Source of the DNA: Phycomyces blakesleeanus NRRL 1555(-)
Lineage: Eukaryota > Mucoromycota > Mucoromycetes > Mucorales > Phycomycetaceae
Reading direction: 5' to 3'
DNA length: 64,000 nucleotides
Assembly: GCF_001638985.1 (NCBI RefSeq)
Contig: NW_017265138.1
Location: forward strand, 2,409,993 to 2,473,992
The notes beneath the pieces were generated by a model. It ran no database searches. It saw only the letters and a list, made by a program, of their open reading frames with translations, and was not told the DNA's origin. Below are positions 24,475 through 37,203 of this stretch, one piece after another (the stretch's first letter is position 1; every line of letters starts with the position of its first letter). Both the position numbers and the translations under genes were made by a program.

Positions 24475-25672
24475 ATAACTCCTTTGACTGTCGAATAGTT
24501 TATTCACAATAGGCATTATGAAAAAAGAAATTAAAATGCCTAATTTTTTTTGTTACTATAATTGAATATATAATTTCTAGCTATTGCTATCAAGACTCAT
24601 TTACCTTCAAGCTCATTTTATCTTGTATTAGAAGTATCCCATTTATCTTCTATTATTATTATTATTACACATACACAAATTACTACAAATTACTGCTATA
24701 TCCAAACCCTATATTTCCCCCCAAAAAATGAATAAATGAATTAAAGCATGTCTTTAAACGCAGCAAGAGTACAATTCTTGTCGTTTACCATATAAATGGT
24801 TTATATCCAAGTATTTGATTGCACATGCTATCCCGAACAAAGAGAAGAAAAAAAAAGAGGTAAACATATTTTCCTCTTATCATTCTCGTTTATTCCCGTA
24901 AAGTATCGTTTGTCAGCCTTTAGAAAAACACATGCTTCACCATAAGAGATTCTGACGCGGGTGAACAGGGGTACTTCTTGTGTGAGCATCGGGAGTAAAT
25001 CATCCACATATACCATTTATTTGACATAGTTTAAAGGGCGAGGTTTTCCCTGTTTTTTTTCTTCTTTTTCTTTCATTTGAATTACGTCTCTGGTGTAACC
25101 TTTTCACAAAAGACTTGTGTAGCAATATGCCTTCCCATCGAACCACAAACTTTACCTAAAACATTTATACATTTATACATCTATATATCTATATATCTAT
25201 ATATCTATACAAAAAATATACATTAAAGTATAAGTAACATATGTAGCTACATTTAATTCTTAGAGAAAATTATTGGCCATACTCTAAGCAAAATCGTAAT
25301 AATTATAATGCAGATTTTGTTGCGATTATTCTTCGCTCAAGCATAAATCGTAATTAGTTTGACTTCAATTGTAAACCACCGCCTACATATTGGTTATTTA
25401 TTTTTGCTTTATTGTTTTTCTTTTTTTTAGAAATAAATAAATAAGGAACATAGATTACAATTGAATCTAACGGATTATTAAACAAAACAAATAATTAAAT
25501 TGTATACATGTCTTTGTAAAATATCCATTCCCTTCAAACTTGACTCTTCTTTAATCATGGTCCCCTCCCTTCATAAAGGAACAAGTCACTGTGACTGCGT
25601 TTTACTTCCCTTCTATCCTTGTTTTCATTTTGTGGTGCCGCACAGCGTTCCTATACACACACACACCTCACG
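24475..25672. other. Intergenic spacer
   Basis: No supported gene. A 62-codon minus-strand frame with a true ATG (25016-24828, MVYVDDLLPMLTQEVPLF) is the only reading of note; it has no partner exon and no family I recognise. The rest is ATT and TATATC repeats and the upstream region of the uL14m gene. Confidence 0.5.
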
Positions 25673-26256
25673 ATGATTGGATTGAAAGGCACTTTGAACG
25701 TAATCGACAACTCTGGGGCCATTGTTGCAGAGTGCATTCGTGTCTTGAGTGGTGCCCGCTTCGCTAGAGCTGGTAATTAACAGCATTATTTACTAGAACA
25801 TCATATATAAATACAACCATTATCAAATATAAAATATGCACTTTTTTTGTTATTTATTCCTCAGTATCCATTACTCCATTTATACTACTATTACTATCAT
25901 TAAAAAAAATCGTTTATTCATTCGTGCGCACGTGCGTTTTTTATTTTTTTTCTTGTGTAGGCGATGAAATCGTCTGTGTTGTCAAGCGTGCTAGACCTAT
26001 CAACCCCAATTTGATCGGTACTCAAGCTGCCACTCAAAAGGTCAAGAAGGGTGATGTCCGCCATGCTCTGGTTGTCCGTACAAAGAAGGAAATGGGCCGC
26101 CCAGATGGTCGTTATATCCGTTTCGATGACAATGCATGCATTCTTTTGAACCAAAAGAAGGAGCCTCTCGGCACCCGTATCTTGGGTGTTGTTGCCGCAG
26201 AATTAAGAATGAAGAACTGGATGAAGGCTGTCTCTCTTGCTCCTCGTGTTGTATAA
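25673..26256 (+). CDS. MRPL38: Mitochondrial large-subunit ribosomal protein uL14m, 131 aa
   Basis: Two exons, 25673-25772 and 25961-26256, joined through a glycine codon. Opening [20 protein letters not shown] and the blocks [44 protein letters not shown] and [16 protein letters not shown] are diagnostic of uL14. The family contacts 23S-type rRNA and bridge B8 at the subunit interface. The start [16 protein letters not shown], without the longer cytosolic N-terminus, and the length (about 130 aa) match the mitochondrial branch (yeast Mrpl38) rather than cytosolic Rpl23. No separate presequence is visible, as in yeast. Yeast naming is by analogy. Confidence 0.92.
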
Positions 26257-26533
26257 GAAAATGGAAATGAGCTGAGATTTATTGATATGGGCTTGTTAAG
26301 AAGGAAAATATCTTTCTTATTGTTTTATAGAATTCATTAAAAAAAATTATATACGAGCTTGGTTGGAACAATTGACAAAAAGAGGGAGAGAAGATATATG
26401 TGTGTATAATATATTGTATGGTTCTTGGAGCTTATGAGACGGTTTCTACTCTTTGATTATTTGCTTTGTCTTTGTTCTTTTTTTTGTAGAGGATGGGATA
26501 CAAAGTGTTTGTGGGCGATATTCACAAAAGTAC

Positions 26534-28879
26534 TTAACTCCTTGGCTTACTGACATACTGGTGGGATAAGAAACTAATGATGTTGTTATCGTAAACTACA
26601 GCCAATATTGCTCCCTGTTTACGACTGGGAGAGAAAGCGGCATGAATAGGACGAGCGCCAGTCATTGGAATGGCTCCCAATTGTCCTACAGCGTTAGAAT
26701 TGACAGCAGCTCCACGAACAAGACCACTAATATCAAATACGTACAAGTTTATATATATATATAATATGATTAGCTTAATATTAATCCGCAAAAGCAAAGT
26801 CGGCTATAGTTAATTCTCTTACATGGGAGTAACAGCCGTTCCGGTCTTTCCTGTCAATGAGTTCACACTCGATACACTGTAAAGTCCCACTACATCGCTA
26901 TCTTCATAAATAACTGCCAGTCGTTCAGCATTATTAGGGTCCAAAGTGATTTCACGAATGATGCCTATTGGCACCACACGTTCGCCAACATGTACTGTAG
27001 TCTGATAACCATCAACCTTTGAAATATCCCAAACAACTAATATAATTATTTTCTCGTTAGTCTATCTGCAATAAAACCAGAAACTATGGATGAAAGCAAT
27101 AAAAATTACCATCTTTATCAGAGGTGCGTCGACTTAAAATGTGAAGATCTCTTTTACCGCGCATAGAGTATAATATACTCTTGCTGTCTGGGCTCCAGCA
27201 TGCACTCTATTATATTTAATGAGTATTTTTATTTCTTTCTTTCTCTTTCTTTATGCTCCGTCGTTTATCCTTCTGTACATCTGAATATCTTTCTTTCTTG
27301 TTTTTTTTTCATCGCTATAATAACATGCAAGTAAAGTGTATTACCTTTACCCACAACCCAGGAGGGTTGGAAAATTTGGTGCATGTCCATGTCTTGGTAT
27401 TCCATAGACGCGAAGCACCTGCCCTACAATCCCCGACGATATACCATCGTCAATTATCCTTTGCTTTTGTACACTCTTAAATAGTAAACCTACATGCTTG
27501 CTGAGTAAAGCCAGTTGCCGTCAGGACTCCAGCGCAACAAAACATTTCCTTTTCCATATCGCTTCAAAGGTGTGGCTAGATGTGTGACAATATCGTAGGC
27601 AACCAAAGTACTAGTGCTGGTTGAAGCTGCCACAAATACATTGCTGCTCAACGAAGGATCCCATGCAATAGAACTGATATGATCTTGACCGGGGGTACGG
27701 AAGTAGCTCATCCAGGCAGTAGGGTGCAGACCCACATTTACTGTTTCGTGATGGGAGTTTGTAGAAACAGATGCTGCGCCTTTAACACGCTTGGCATACA
27801 AATCCCACACACACACACCATGTCTGACGTTCCAAACCACAAAATGAGTTTAAGTTTTCCTGTGTGCAAATCTAGCTTTTACATATTCACTTTGCCCGCT
27901 TCTCACCTGCATCCAACAGCAAGTATTCCACCTGCTTTAGGTTTCCACTCTAAACAAGTAATGTTATTCATAAACTTGTGCTTCAATAAAGTGCATGTCC
28001 AATTGGGCGATTCGGGGTCTTTTTCGTAAATATAGACTGTGTTGTCTTTGTGAGCCAATGCAAGACGATCGACGTATGGGTGCCATGCAATTGCTAAGAT
28101 ATCTTCAGAACGAGTGTGGAACATGTTATGCTCTGTATGAGGGCCAGTAGGAATAGGCAAGTTCATGCCAGACAGACTGTAGATTTTTTCGGCGATCTTG
28201 TAAAGTGTTCTAAGTGCATAAGAAAGTTGTTTTTATGATAATGAAGTTTATGAATTAGTTGAGTTGTAATTTAATTTGTTTCCTCGTAGTTTAGGAAATG
28301 TAATGACTTTAGAGTCATTCAATGTACATGTCTATCTCTGTCGTTGATGCTCCACCTACGTCTTTTTAATAATAGGACCACTGTAGATATTCAATGTGTG
28401 AATGAATGCATGCCAATAAAGAAAAAAATCAAGTACAAAGGAACTTACTAAAGAGTCCACTTGTGCTCTAATTCTTCCATGAATTTACTATAAATTGTTG
28501 CCAGGAATTCTTCATATTCATCATGAAGTTTCGACAATGCACTTTCTTCGACATCCAAAGGTTCAAACTGAATAGAAGGATAAAGCGGAATCTACACAAT
28601 GCGGCGTAAGACGATTGAACGAAACCAAAAAAAAAGCAATAGTAGTAGTATAATAAAATTACTCTTTGCGCATTAAGTTCCATGATTGCATTATCGTTTT
28701 CTTGATGAACATTTGCTGCAAGTTTATACAATTGTATGTGGATGTGTGTATAGAGAGAATCTATGAGCATTTTTGTACAATGTTTGCTATCAAGTATAAA
28801 ATTCATCTTTACCAAGCTGACAATTGACCTCAGCTATAGTGCCTTGGTTAGTAGGCGGCATTATTAAAAAATTGGTCAT
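26534..28879 (-). CDS. AAAS: ALADIN-like nucleoporin (WD repeats), about 486-490 aa
   Basis: Nine exons: 28879-28813, 28715-28663, 28591-28449, 28209-27907, 27823-27494, 27423-27351, 27206-27110, 27036-26823 and 26726-26534. The beta-propeller carries SEDILAIAWHPYVDRLALAH, NNITCLEWKPKAGGILAVGC, HGVCVWDLYAK, HISSIAWDPSLSSNVFV, LLRWSPDGNWLYSAS and SRLWNTKTWTC. These are in the order and spacing of metazoan ALADIN, a nuclear-pore component anchored through NDC1 that is absent from baker's yeast. The gene ends AVVYDNNIISFLSHQYVSKP. One junction is odd: the strong donor at 28448 (GTAAGT) joined to the only acceptor (28210) keeps frame but makes a TAA codon. A weaker donor 12 nt upstream (GTGGAC) avoids it. 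So this exon boundary is uncertain; the rest is firm. Confidence 0.85.
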
Positions 28880-28937
28880 GATGCCAATTTGTTAGTCTTC
28901 TTTGCATAACAACGCGTTTTTATGGAGTGTTTTATAG

Positions 28938-31101
28938 AACGGAGGATTTGTTTTGAACCGACAGTCACGTCAACGTGTCACGTCCAATGTAGGTAAGGCA
29001 TTTATCATAGGCAGGTTTGCTTATTTAACATGCCAATTACTGCTCATCGAATCGATGAGGTTAGTAATAAAAATTCCTTTCTTTCTTTCTTTTTGCTGTT
29101 ATTATTGCTTTGATATATTCGTTAAAGTGAAAGAATTTTATTAATTCAAATATTGCATAGTAGAACGGAATCTTACAGTTCACTATTGTAACTCCTGAAT
29201 ATGGCATAAGCGAAGAGCTGCCAGCGCAGCAAGTGTGTTACATGAGTCCAGATCAAGTAGAGATATATCAACATTTTAACTCGATTGAGACCCTTAATGG
29301 AAAACGACCATTGAACAAGAATATTACTTTCATGAACCATAAGCTAGAGTTGATGATTCGTGACTACCTCGACGTTGGTCACTGTACGTTGTATTGAAGT
29401 GTCAAACAAAAAAAAACAAATTTCAATAACACACACACATATATATACATATACACATATACACAAAGACAGTGCGGCGTTAGATTTGGTTGATACTGTT
29501 CTTACCTCCCAAAGATGTCCTTTACCGTAAGAGAAAAAGGAATATTTGTCTTAAAAAAAAAGACATACACGTATATTACACGTTAAATTAATGATATCTT
29601 TTATATGTATATCTTGTTTTTTTTTGGTTTTTTTTTGGTTTTGTTAATAATGCAGTTCAATTCTTCTGGCAATGGTCCATTGTATTACACGTCCTGTTTT
29701 ACAGCATGATACCGATGAATTTTTCTTAATGAGCCAACGATGCTATAGATTGTTAAAACATGTGCTTTCAGTGTATGGATCAAGTGTATTTGAGCCGATT
29801 TGGAATACATTTCGCAGCTTTCACATAGTTGGAGGAGAAAGATATTCTTTGTCAACTCGAAGTATGGTTCAGAAAGAACCAGGATACATAAGGAAAGGTA
29901 TCGGTAAAGAGGATGGAGAAGAAGGAGAAGAAGGAGAAGAAGAGAAAATCGATGAGATATTACTGGGAATGCATGAATACGATGATTTTTGGGATCTGGT
30001 CTCCAAATGTATAAAGCGAAAGAGTGATATGCCAAATACAAAAAGAATGGTATTGAAAATAATGATTCTTTTTTATTTGGAATTTATGCTAATAATTATA
30101 GTTTTTTTCTATAAAGAGTATGCGTCTAATATTGGATATTCTTGTCGCCCTACTGGAACATGATATTTACGAAAAACAAGGTAAACACCCATACATATAC
30201 GCACAATAAAGAAATCCTAAACTAAAGAAATTTATAGATAATAATGAATTGGGCAAATGCATATTTCTGATGATGCTCAGAAGGGATGGAATGGGAATCC
30301 GCACCCAACTTGATACCTATCTGGATACGCTGTTTTCTCTGTTTGAAGATTCAGAGGATGGTGTAGACAATAATGTTGATACTTATAGCTTAGATATTGT
30401 GAGCCGTATCATGAACATGGTTTGTAATCAAACAAAGTATGATATATTATAACTATAACAACTAAACATTATGTGCTTTATAAAGTTGATTTATTTAGCA
30501 ATTGTTGACAAGTATGTTTCTTTTCCAAACCTGTCAGATCAAACCTATAGACACCTTCGTGGCCTGTCTACCGACCAAGCCAATGCAATATTGGTGGTAA
30601 GAGTTAATGGTGTACTGTTCTATAGACTCATTGTGTACAAAGAAAATAGCCTATCCGATATTTGCTCTATCTATCTCTTCTATATTTCTCCAAGATGCCG
30701 ATACGAGTCTTGTACTTCCAGAACATCAAAGCTATAGCAAGAATGTGAAACCATCTGATGGAGTGGACAAGTTCTTTTCTTTTGTTCTCAAGACACGTCC
30801 GCCGGAAGTAAATAATATTGAGGATATATATCGACATGTTTCCATTGTTTCTTGGTATTGGACAAGCTATATGAACAGCCTGTCAGTATGCTACGAAAAC
30901 AAGCCTGGTCATTTGGATTCTCTGTCTGGATTATCGGAAGATCAAACGACGGTAGTATTCACATCTAGTGAAGAAGCCATAAAGAACTGGCGCAAGAGTA
31001 TTCAGAAGATGATTAAAGGTGTTGGGCGCTCTAATGCAGAAATGAAGAAAAAGGTTGAACAGACCATGAAGCTTATTGAATTGAATTTACAGATTATCTA
31101 A
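28938..31101 (+). CDS. Unrecognised eight-exon protein, about 516 aa or more
   Basis: Exons: about 28938-29063 (start unclear), 29179-29383, 29469-29526, 29656-30049, 30117-30180, 30238-30423, 30499-30609 and 30695-31101. The frame is continuous across all seven junctions, though the donors at 30424 (GTAATC) and 30610 (GTGTAC) are non-standard and chosen for frame. The protein looks mostly helical, with segments such as LELMIRDYLDVGHYSAALDL, MRLILDILVALLEHD and LDTYLDTLFSLFEDSEDG. It has an acidic Glu/Gly insert (KEDGEEGEEGEEEKIDE) and a C-terminal helix (MKKKVEQTMKLIELNLQII). No membrane segment or zinc motif is seen. I do not recognise the family. Exon 1 has no in-frame ATG after the upstream stop at 28935-28937, so a further 5' exon or a non-ATG start is needed. 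It lies head-to-head with the ALADIN gene. Confidence 0.7.
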
Positions 31102-32863
31102 ATGTTTACAAAATATACATATTTGTACATTTATGTGTTAATGTTGGTGTACACTTGCACAAAATGTTAAGTTAAATCGCAATAAATGTAGGTTTTTATA
31201 AGATATTTAGATATTCTTTTTTGGTTTGTGAACAGCCACACATTTCCAGAAAAATTTAGATACAAAATGTATCTATGTAATCGTGTGAAATATGAATTTC
31301 TGCACAGACCTAATGTTCTCGGCCATGATCTTGAACAAGAACAATGCAAACCTTAATACTTAACCCAAAGAATACCGAGAATTTGGCAAGACTTTCACTA
31401 AATGGTAATCTTGCTCATGGTTCCTCAAATATCTTGGTGAAAAATAAATAAATAAATAGTATCATTTCTACGTGCTCACATACACACGCGCGCGCGTGCA
31501 CATCAATAGAATAGAAACGAAAAGAAGGGGTTCTTTGTTGTGTAGATGGTTTCAATACAGTCATTTTTTAAAGAAAAAAAAAGAAAAAAAATGTAAAGAT
31601 TAAATCGATACCTTTGCATTGATCAATTGATTAGTCAATTGATCATTCATTCATATATTCCTTCATTCATTCGATTATATATATTATTATTATTATTATA
31701 TTATAGTGCTTTGGTCGGGAGTTTTATTTTATCAGTTTATCTGCTCAGCCTTGTTGCTACGAGATGGTTGAGACACGTCTTTAATGTACTCCGATTAACG
31801 TGTACGATAAGAGCATTTCATATGCTTTGGTTCCCATGAGTAACCAGAAACCAGGGACCAAATGATACACACCAAAAAGACGTGTATTTTTTATTTTATT
31901 TTTCAACAAGGCACCCAGACCAAGTAGACAAAGTGAATCCGGCAAGGGTACCCACCTTTTGTACCACCCCGTCAAAAACGTTTCTTGTAGTAAAATGAAG
32001 ACAGAAGTGTGACGTAGTCTCTAGGGTGAGAATAAGCACGGACTGTGAGAAAAATAGAAAGAAAGAAAGAATACCAAGCAAGCGAAAAAGAATGAAAGAA
32101 AGAAAAGCTGGCTAGTATTGATTACAAGGTTTTATGTTTAAAGATAGAATCTGCCGATGACTCTAAACAGACTATACATATTTGAAATCATCTAATAGGT
32201 TTATCCCTTTAGATCTATTGGGAAATTCAACACTTTATCAAAGCAGCCATTTTCTTTTTTAATTTTTTTTTTGAATCATTATAATTGACATAAAGACGGT
32301 CACGAATGATCTTATCAATTTCCCAACAATAGTTTTATTTTTGTCCCTGCAAAGGATTTTTTGGTATCAGAAGAAAAATCAAAATTAAATTAATAAGGTC
32401 TTTAAAGGAAAATGTTCATATTCAGCTGTCTTATATCTATAGTGTATATACATTTGTATATTGTATTGAGCTTCGGGCTATCAAGCATGAGGAAATCAAA
32501 TGTCAATTTTTACAAAGCTGTAAATTTAAAGAAGCTTAATTTCTTTTTTTTTTCTTTGATTGGGTCACATATCGATATATAGAATATGATGACGCCAATG
32601 ATGATGAGAAATATAATGAGGGGGGTGGTAAGGGTATTAGGTCTTATTCAACCCCATCCCCACCCCCATCTGTATAGAAGAGAAGTAGCTCAGTTGTAAA
32701 ATATATATATATAAAATATATATAAAAAAATTATATAAAAAATTATATATCAAGTAATTGGACCCGGGTACCTTGGATTACAGAAACAGAATCCAAAATG
32801 AAGACCAGCAAAAGATCGTGTCGAATGGTCCCCATCATTAGACTAGCGCCCGCGTCTGAAAGT
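31102..32863. other. Intergenic spacer with GAPDH upstream region
   Basis: No supported gene. Contents: an alternating CG/CA stretch at 31485-31500, A-rich tracts, an imperfect palindrome near 31827-31860 (TGGTTCCC with GGGACCA), a G-run cluster facing a C-run cluster (32619-32669), and TA-rich sequence before GAPDH. Confidence 0.5.
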
Positions 32864-32870
32864 TATAAAA
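32864..32870 (+). promoter_or_regulatory. TATA box of the GAPDH gene
   Basis: TATAAAA lies 53-59 bp upstream of the GAPDH ATG and is followed by the pyrimidine-rich stretch CATCATCCTGATC, the arrangement of highly expressed fungal genes. Placement is by motif and distance only. Confidence 0.65.
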
Positions 32871-32922
32871 ACCCATCAACCATCATCCTGATCTTCGTTT
32901 CTCACTTTATCTTATTCACATC

Positions 32923-34154
<1,232 letters not shown>

Positions 34155-34766
34155 ATCCAGAATTCCCTTGCTTCCTATTGCTAAAAAAATTCACATGCAT
34201 ATCCTGCTGCTGTTATTGTTATTGTAAATAAAAAAAAATACCGTTCTTTGAACCCTACTCATGGATAGCGGAGTTGTGTAATGTTTCCCACAAAGGTGGA
34301 CTAAGGATGTGGGGAAAAAAATATAATCATCATCATAGGCGTTAAGAATTGCCCCGCACTTCTATTTTGGTTGTCTCCGCTTCCGTAGTCGCCGACCTAC
34401 CACTTCATCCACCACTTCACGTGAAGGCATCAACCTGTCTTCCCGGCTCTTTCCTTTCAAATACCAAGCAAAATTTGGTCAAGTAAAAAATAATTATAAT
34501 AGGAGGGGAAGGGAAAAGAAATATAAAGGGAAATACGGCAACATAAGACATTAAGGGCTCAAATAAAGCAAAGCAAGGCAAGGCAAGGCAAGGCAAGGCA
34601 AGACAATAAAGAAAGTAAAAAAAAATAGCCTTTATTGATTGATTGGTTTAATGAAGTTGGGTGAGATTCATATGTAATATGCATACATGATTATTAAAAG
34701 TATGTCTTTATGTTTGTATGAATGTGTGTATGTACTTATGTATATTTATTTATGCATTTATTATTT
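34155..34766. other. Convergent 3' spacer between GAPDH and ClpX genes
   Basis: No gene seen. It contains an AAGGC pentamer array and A-rich sequence; both neighbouring genes end into it, so it should carry two polyadenylation regions. Confidence 0.6.
34566..34603. repeat. AAGGC pentanucleotide tandem repeat
   Basis: About seven copies of AAGGC/AAAGC in tandem. Confidence 0.9.
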
Positions 34767-37203
34767 TTACATGTGTCTCATCTCTTGACACTGAATATCT
34801 GGCGGTCTTACACCATCATTCTCAACCTCTAAAACTCCATCGTCTGTAGCAAGGATCTGATCAGCCAGATCTAACTGACAGTGGTCGAGGTAAATTGGAG
34901 TCTTTCCATCGACCACTTTACTATCAATCACAACCTGTTGAATTGACGACCCAGGAACATCAAACATGGGTTCCAGCAAAAGCGTTTCCTATTCGATCCG
35001 TAAAACAGAGTCAGCCTTGTTTGTTTTCCATTAAATATGTTATGTATACACATGGGTTATATATCACCGGGGAGAAAAAAAATATATATACAATATATTT
35101 CTGTTCCATTACCATGATTCTCCGTAACCCGCGTGCACCCGTCTTCTTCTCTAACGCCAGTTCTGCCACACCCCGCAATGCCTTGTTACTAAACTTTAGA
35201 TCAACCTTGGATAATATATTAGTCATAGTGCTAATAAAACAATTATAATTTTTTTTTAAAAAAAAAAAGAAAAAATATTTACTTTGTTCAATTGGAAAAG
35301 GCCTTTGTATTGATTCAAGAGTGAATTCTTGGGCTCCTTTAGCACCCTAACCAGATCATCGACACTCAAATCATTTACGGAAGCCAGCACAGGAAGTCTG
35401 CCAATAAACTCTGGGATCAGCCCATATGAAACCAAATCTACAAGCAGTCGATTTAGTTATTTGTTGGGACTTGAACACAAGTAACAGGCTTTGATCAATT
35501 CAATCTTTTGTTTATTTTTTACCTGATGGTTCTACTCGAGAAAGTGGATGTGAGGTCTTGTTGGTTTCCTTATCAGAAACCTTTAATAAAGCATCGAATC
35601 CAATAGACTGCAGAAGTTGGATGAAATTAGTCTCTCGACAAAAAAGAAACGGTATTTCCAGATAGCCCCTCATTTATTGACTTACTCCCTTTGCAACTCG
35701 ATCCATAACCGTCTTTTCCAATCCAACAAAAGCACCACTCAAGATAAACAATATGTTGCTGGTGTCAATCGAGTATACTTCTCCCTTTCCATTAGGTGGT
35801 CCCATACTAGGTCCTTTCTTGCTGGCCCCAGTCTTATCAGTAACTTGGATAGTCGTTCCCTCTAACATACGCAGTAGTGACTACAATAATAATCAATAAT
35901 CAATAATCAATCACCTCTCCTTCTCTCTTAAAATATGTATGCATATATATATATTTACCTGTTGTACTCCCTCTCCAGAAACATCTCGAGATGACATGGT
36001 ATCTGATCTCCTGGCAATCTTGTCAATCTCATCAATAAATACTATGCCACCCTCTGCCTTCTTGACATCAAAGTCACATGACTGGAGAAGACGTTGGATG
36101 ACCAATTCAACATCCTCTCCCACATAACCAGCCTGTGTAAAAGGTGTTGCATCGGACATAGAAAATGGCACTTGAAGAATCTGAGCCAATGTACGCGCAA
36201 GCAGTGTCTTTCCTAGATTTTCAAGGGAAATTATTGTTATTAATGTTAATGTTATTATTATCTGGTTTATTAAATAGAGTTTCTCTCTAGGGTTATGTAC
36301 GAATATATCTATAGCTCACCTGATCCAGTGGGCCCAATTAAAAGAACATTACTCTTGTCATATACAATCGACTGTTCCTCTTTAACTTTCTCATGAGCTT
36401 TGGGTTGAGGCAAAGATACAGATTGTGTTGGAGGGTTTAACCACACTTGCTGTTGTGACCCTACTGATGATATTTTATATATTTTTTTTTCTTATTTATC
36501 AGTAACCCAATACTTCTTGTTTCTTGTCTATAATACTTTCTCACACTCACATGTTCCTTCTGTGTATATTTGTCCCTGAATACGCTCTGTTCCGGCACCT
36601 CGACCAAAACGGAACTCAGGGGAGATGGGAGGTCGGGAAGGCAAAGAAGGTCCTTCTTCTACATCTTCTTCTACAACAGTCTCTTTTGCTTTTGAATTGG
36701 CATGAACCCGGTTATAATGATTAAACACGGCCACGGCTAGAATCTTTTTGGCCCTTTCTTGCCCAATTACATAGTCATCCAAGTGTTTCACAATCTATTA
36801 TTATTATTATTATTATTATTATTATCAATATCATTAATTGTATACACACATATTCAGAGGAGGAGGAGAAATGTTTTGTTTTCTAAAATAAAATAAAATA
36901 AAAGAAAGACATATTCTAATTGTTGAATGAGCTTACTGTGCGTGGGTTGACCATCTTGCCATCCACAGAAAGCAATGGTACAAGAGGAGCGTCTGGGGGT
37001 AAGTGTGGGACTGCGGTGTGTGTTCCTTTACTGTAATTTGTACTGTGATATAGTCTACGCCCTGTAAGTTGTAAGCTGGGCGGACCTCTTGATTGGTTCA
37101 GGATGGTCTTGAGATGAGATGAAGTCATCCTACTTGAGATTGTAGGAAGATAAGTCAAGGCTCTTTTGAAATTGCCGAATAAAATGACGGAGCTAGTATT
37201 CAT
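34767..37203 (-). CDS. MCX1: Mitochondrial ClpX-type AAA+ unfoldase, 552 aa
   Basis: Nine exons: 37203-36937, 36794-36551, 36463-36320, 36212-35959, 35880-35686, 35607-35523, 35437-35283, 35205-35113 and 34988-34767. They give 553 codons. After a presequence ([18 protein letters not shown]) come [19 protein letters not shown], the Walker [20 protein letters not shown] split across an intron, the pore-loop region AGYVGEDVE, and Walker [17 protein letters not shown]. Then follow [33 protein letters not shown] and the sensor-2 region [12 protein letters not shown]. No N-terminal zinc-binding domain is seen, as in yeast Mcx1. The family unfolds matrix substrates, acts on heme-synthesis enzymes and in many organisms feeds ClpP. 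No ClpP gene is in the window, and I did not check for a ClpP-docking IGF loop. Confidence 0.95.

Noticed and set aside
24828..25016. 62-codon minus-strand frame (MVYVDDLLPMLTQEV...)
   Set aside because: YVDD recalls a reverse-transcriptase motif, but nothing around it fits the palm domain; short and isolated.
32685..32700. AGTAGCTCAGTTGTAAAA resembling a tRNA D-arm
   Set aside because: Followed by pure TA repeats; no anticodon or T-arm.
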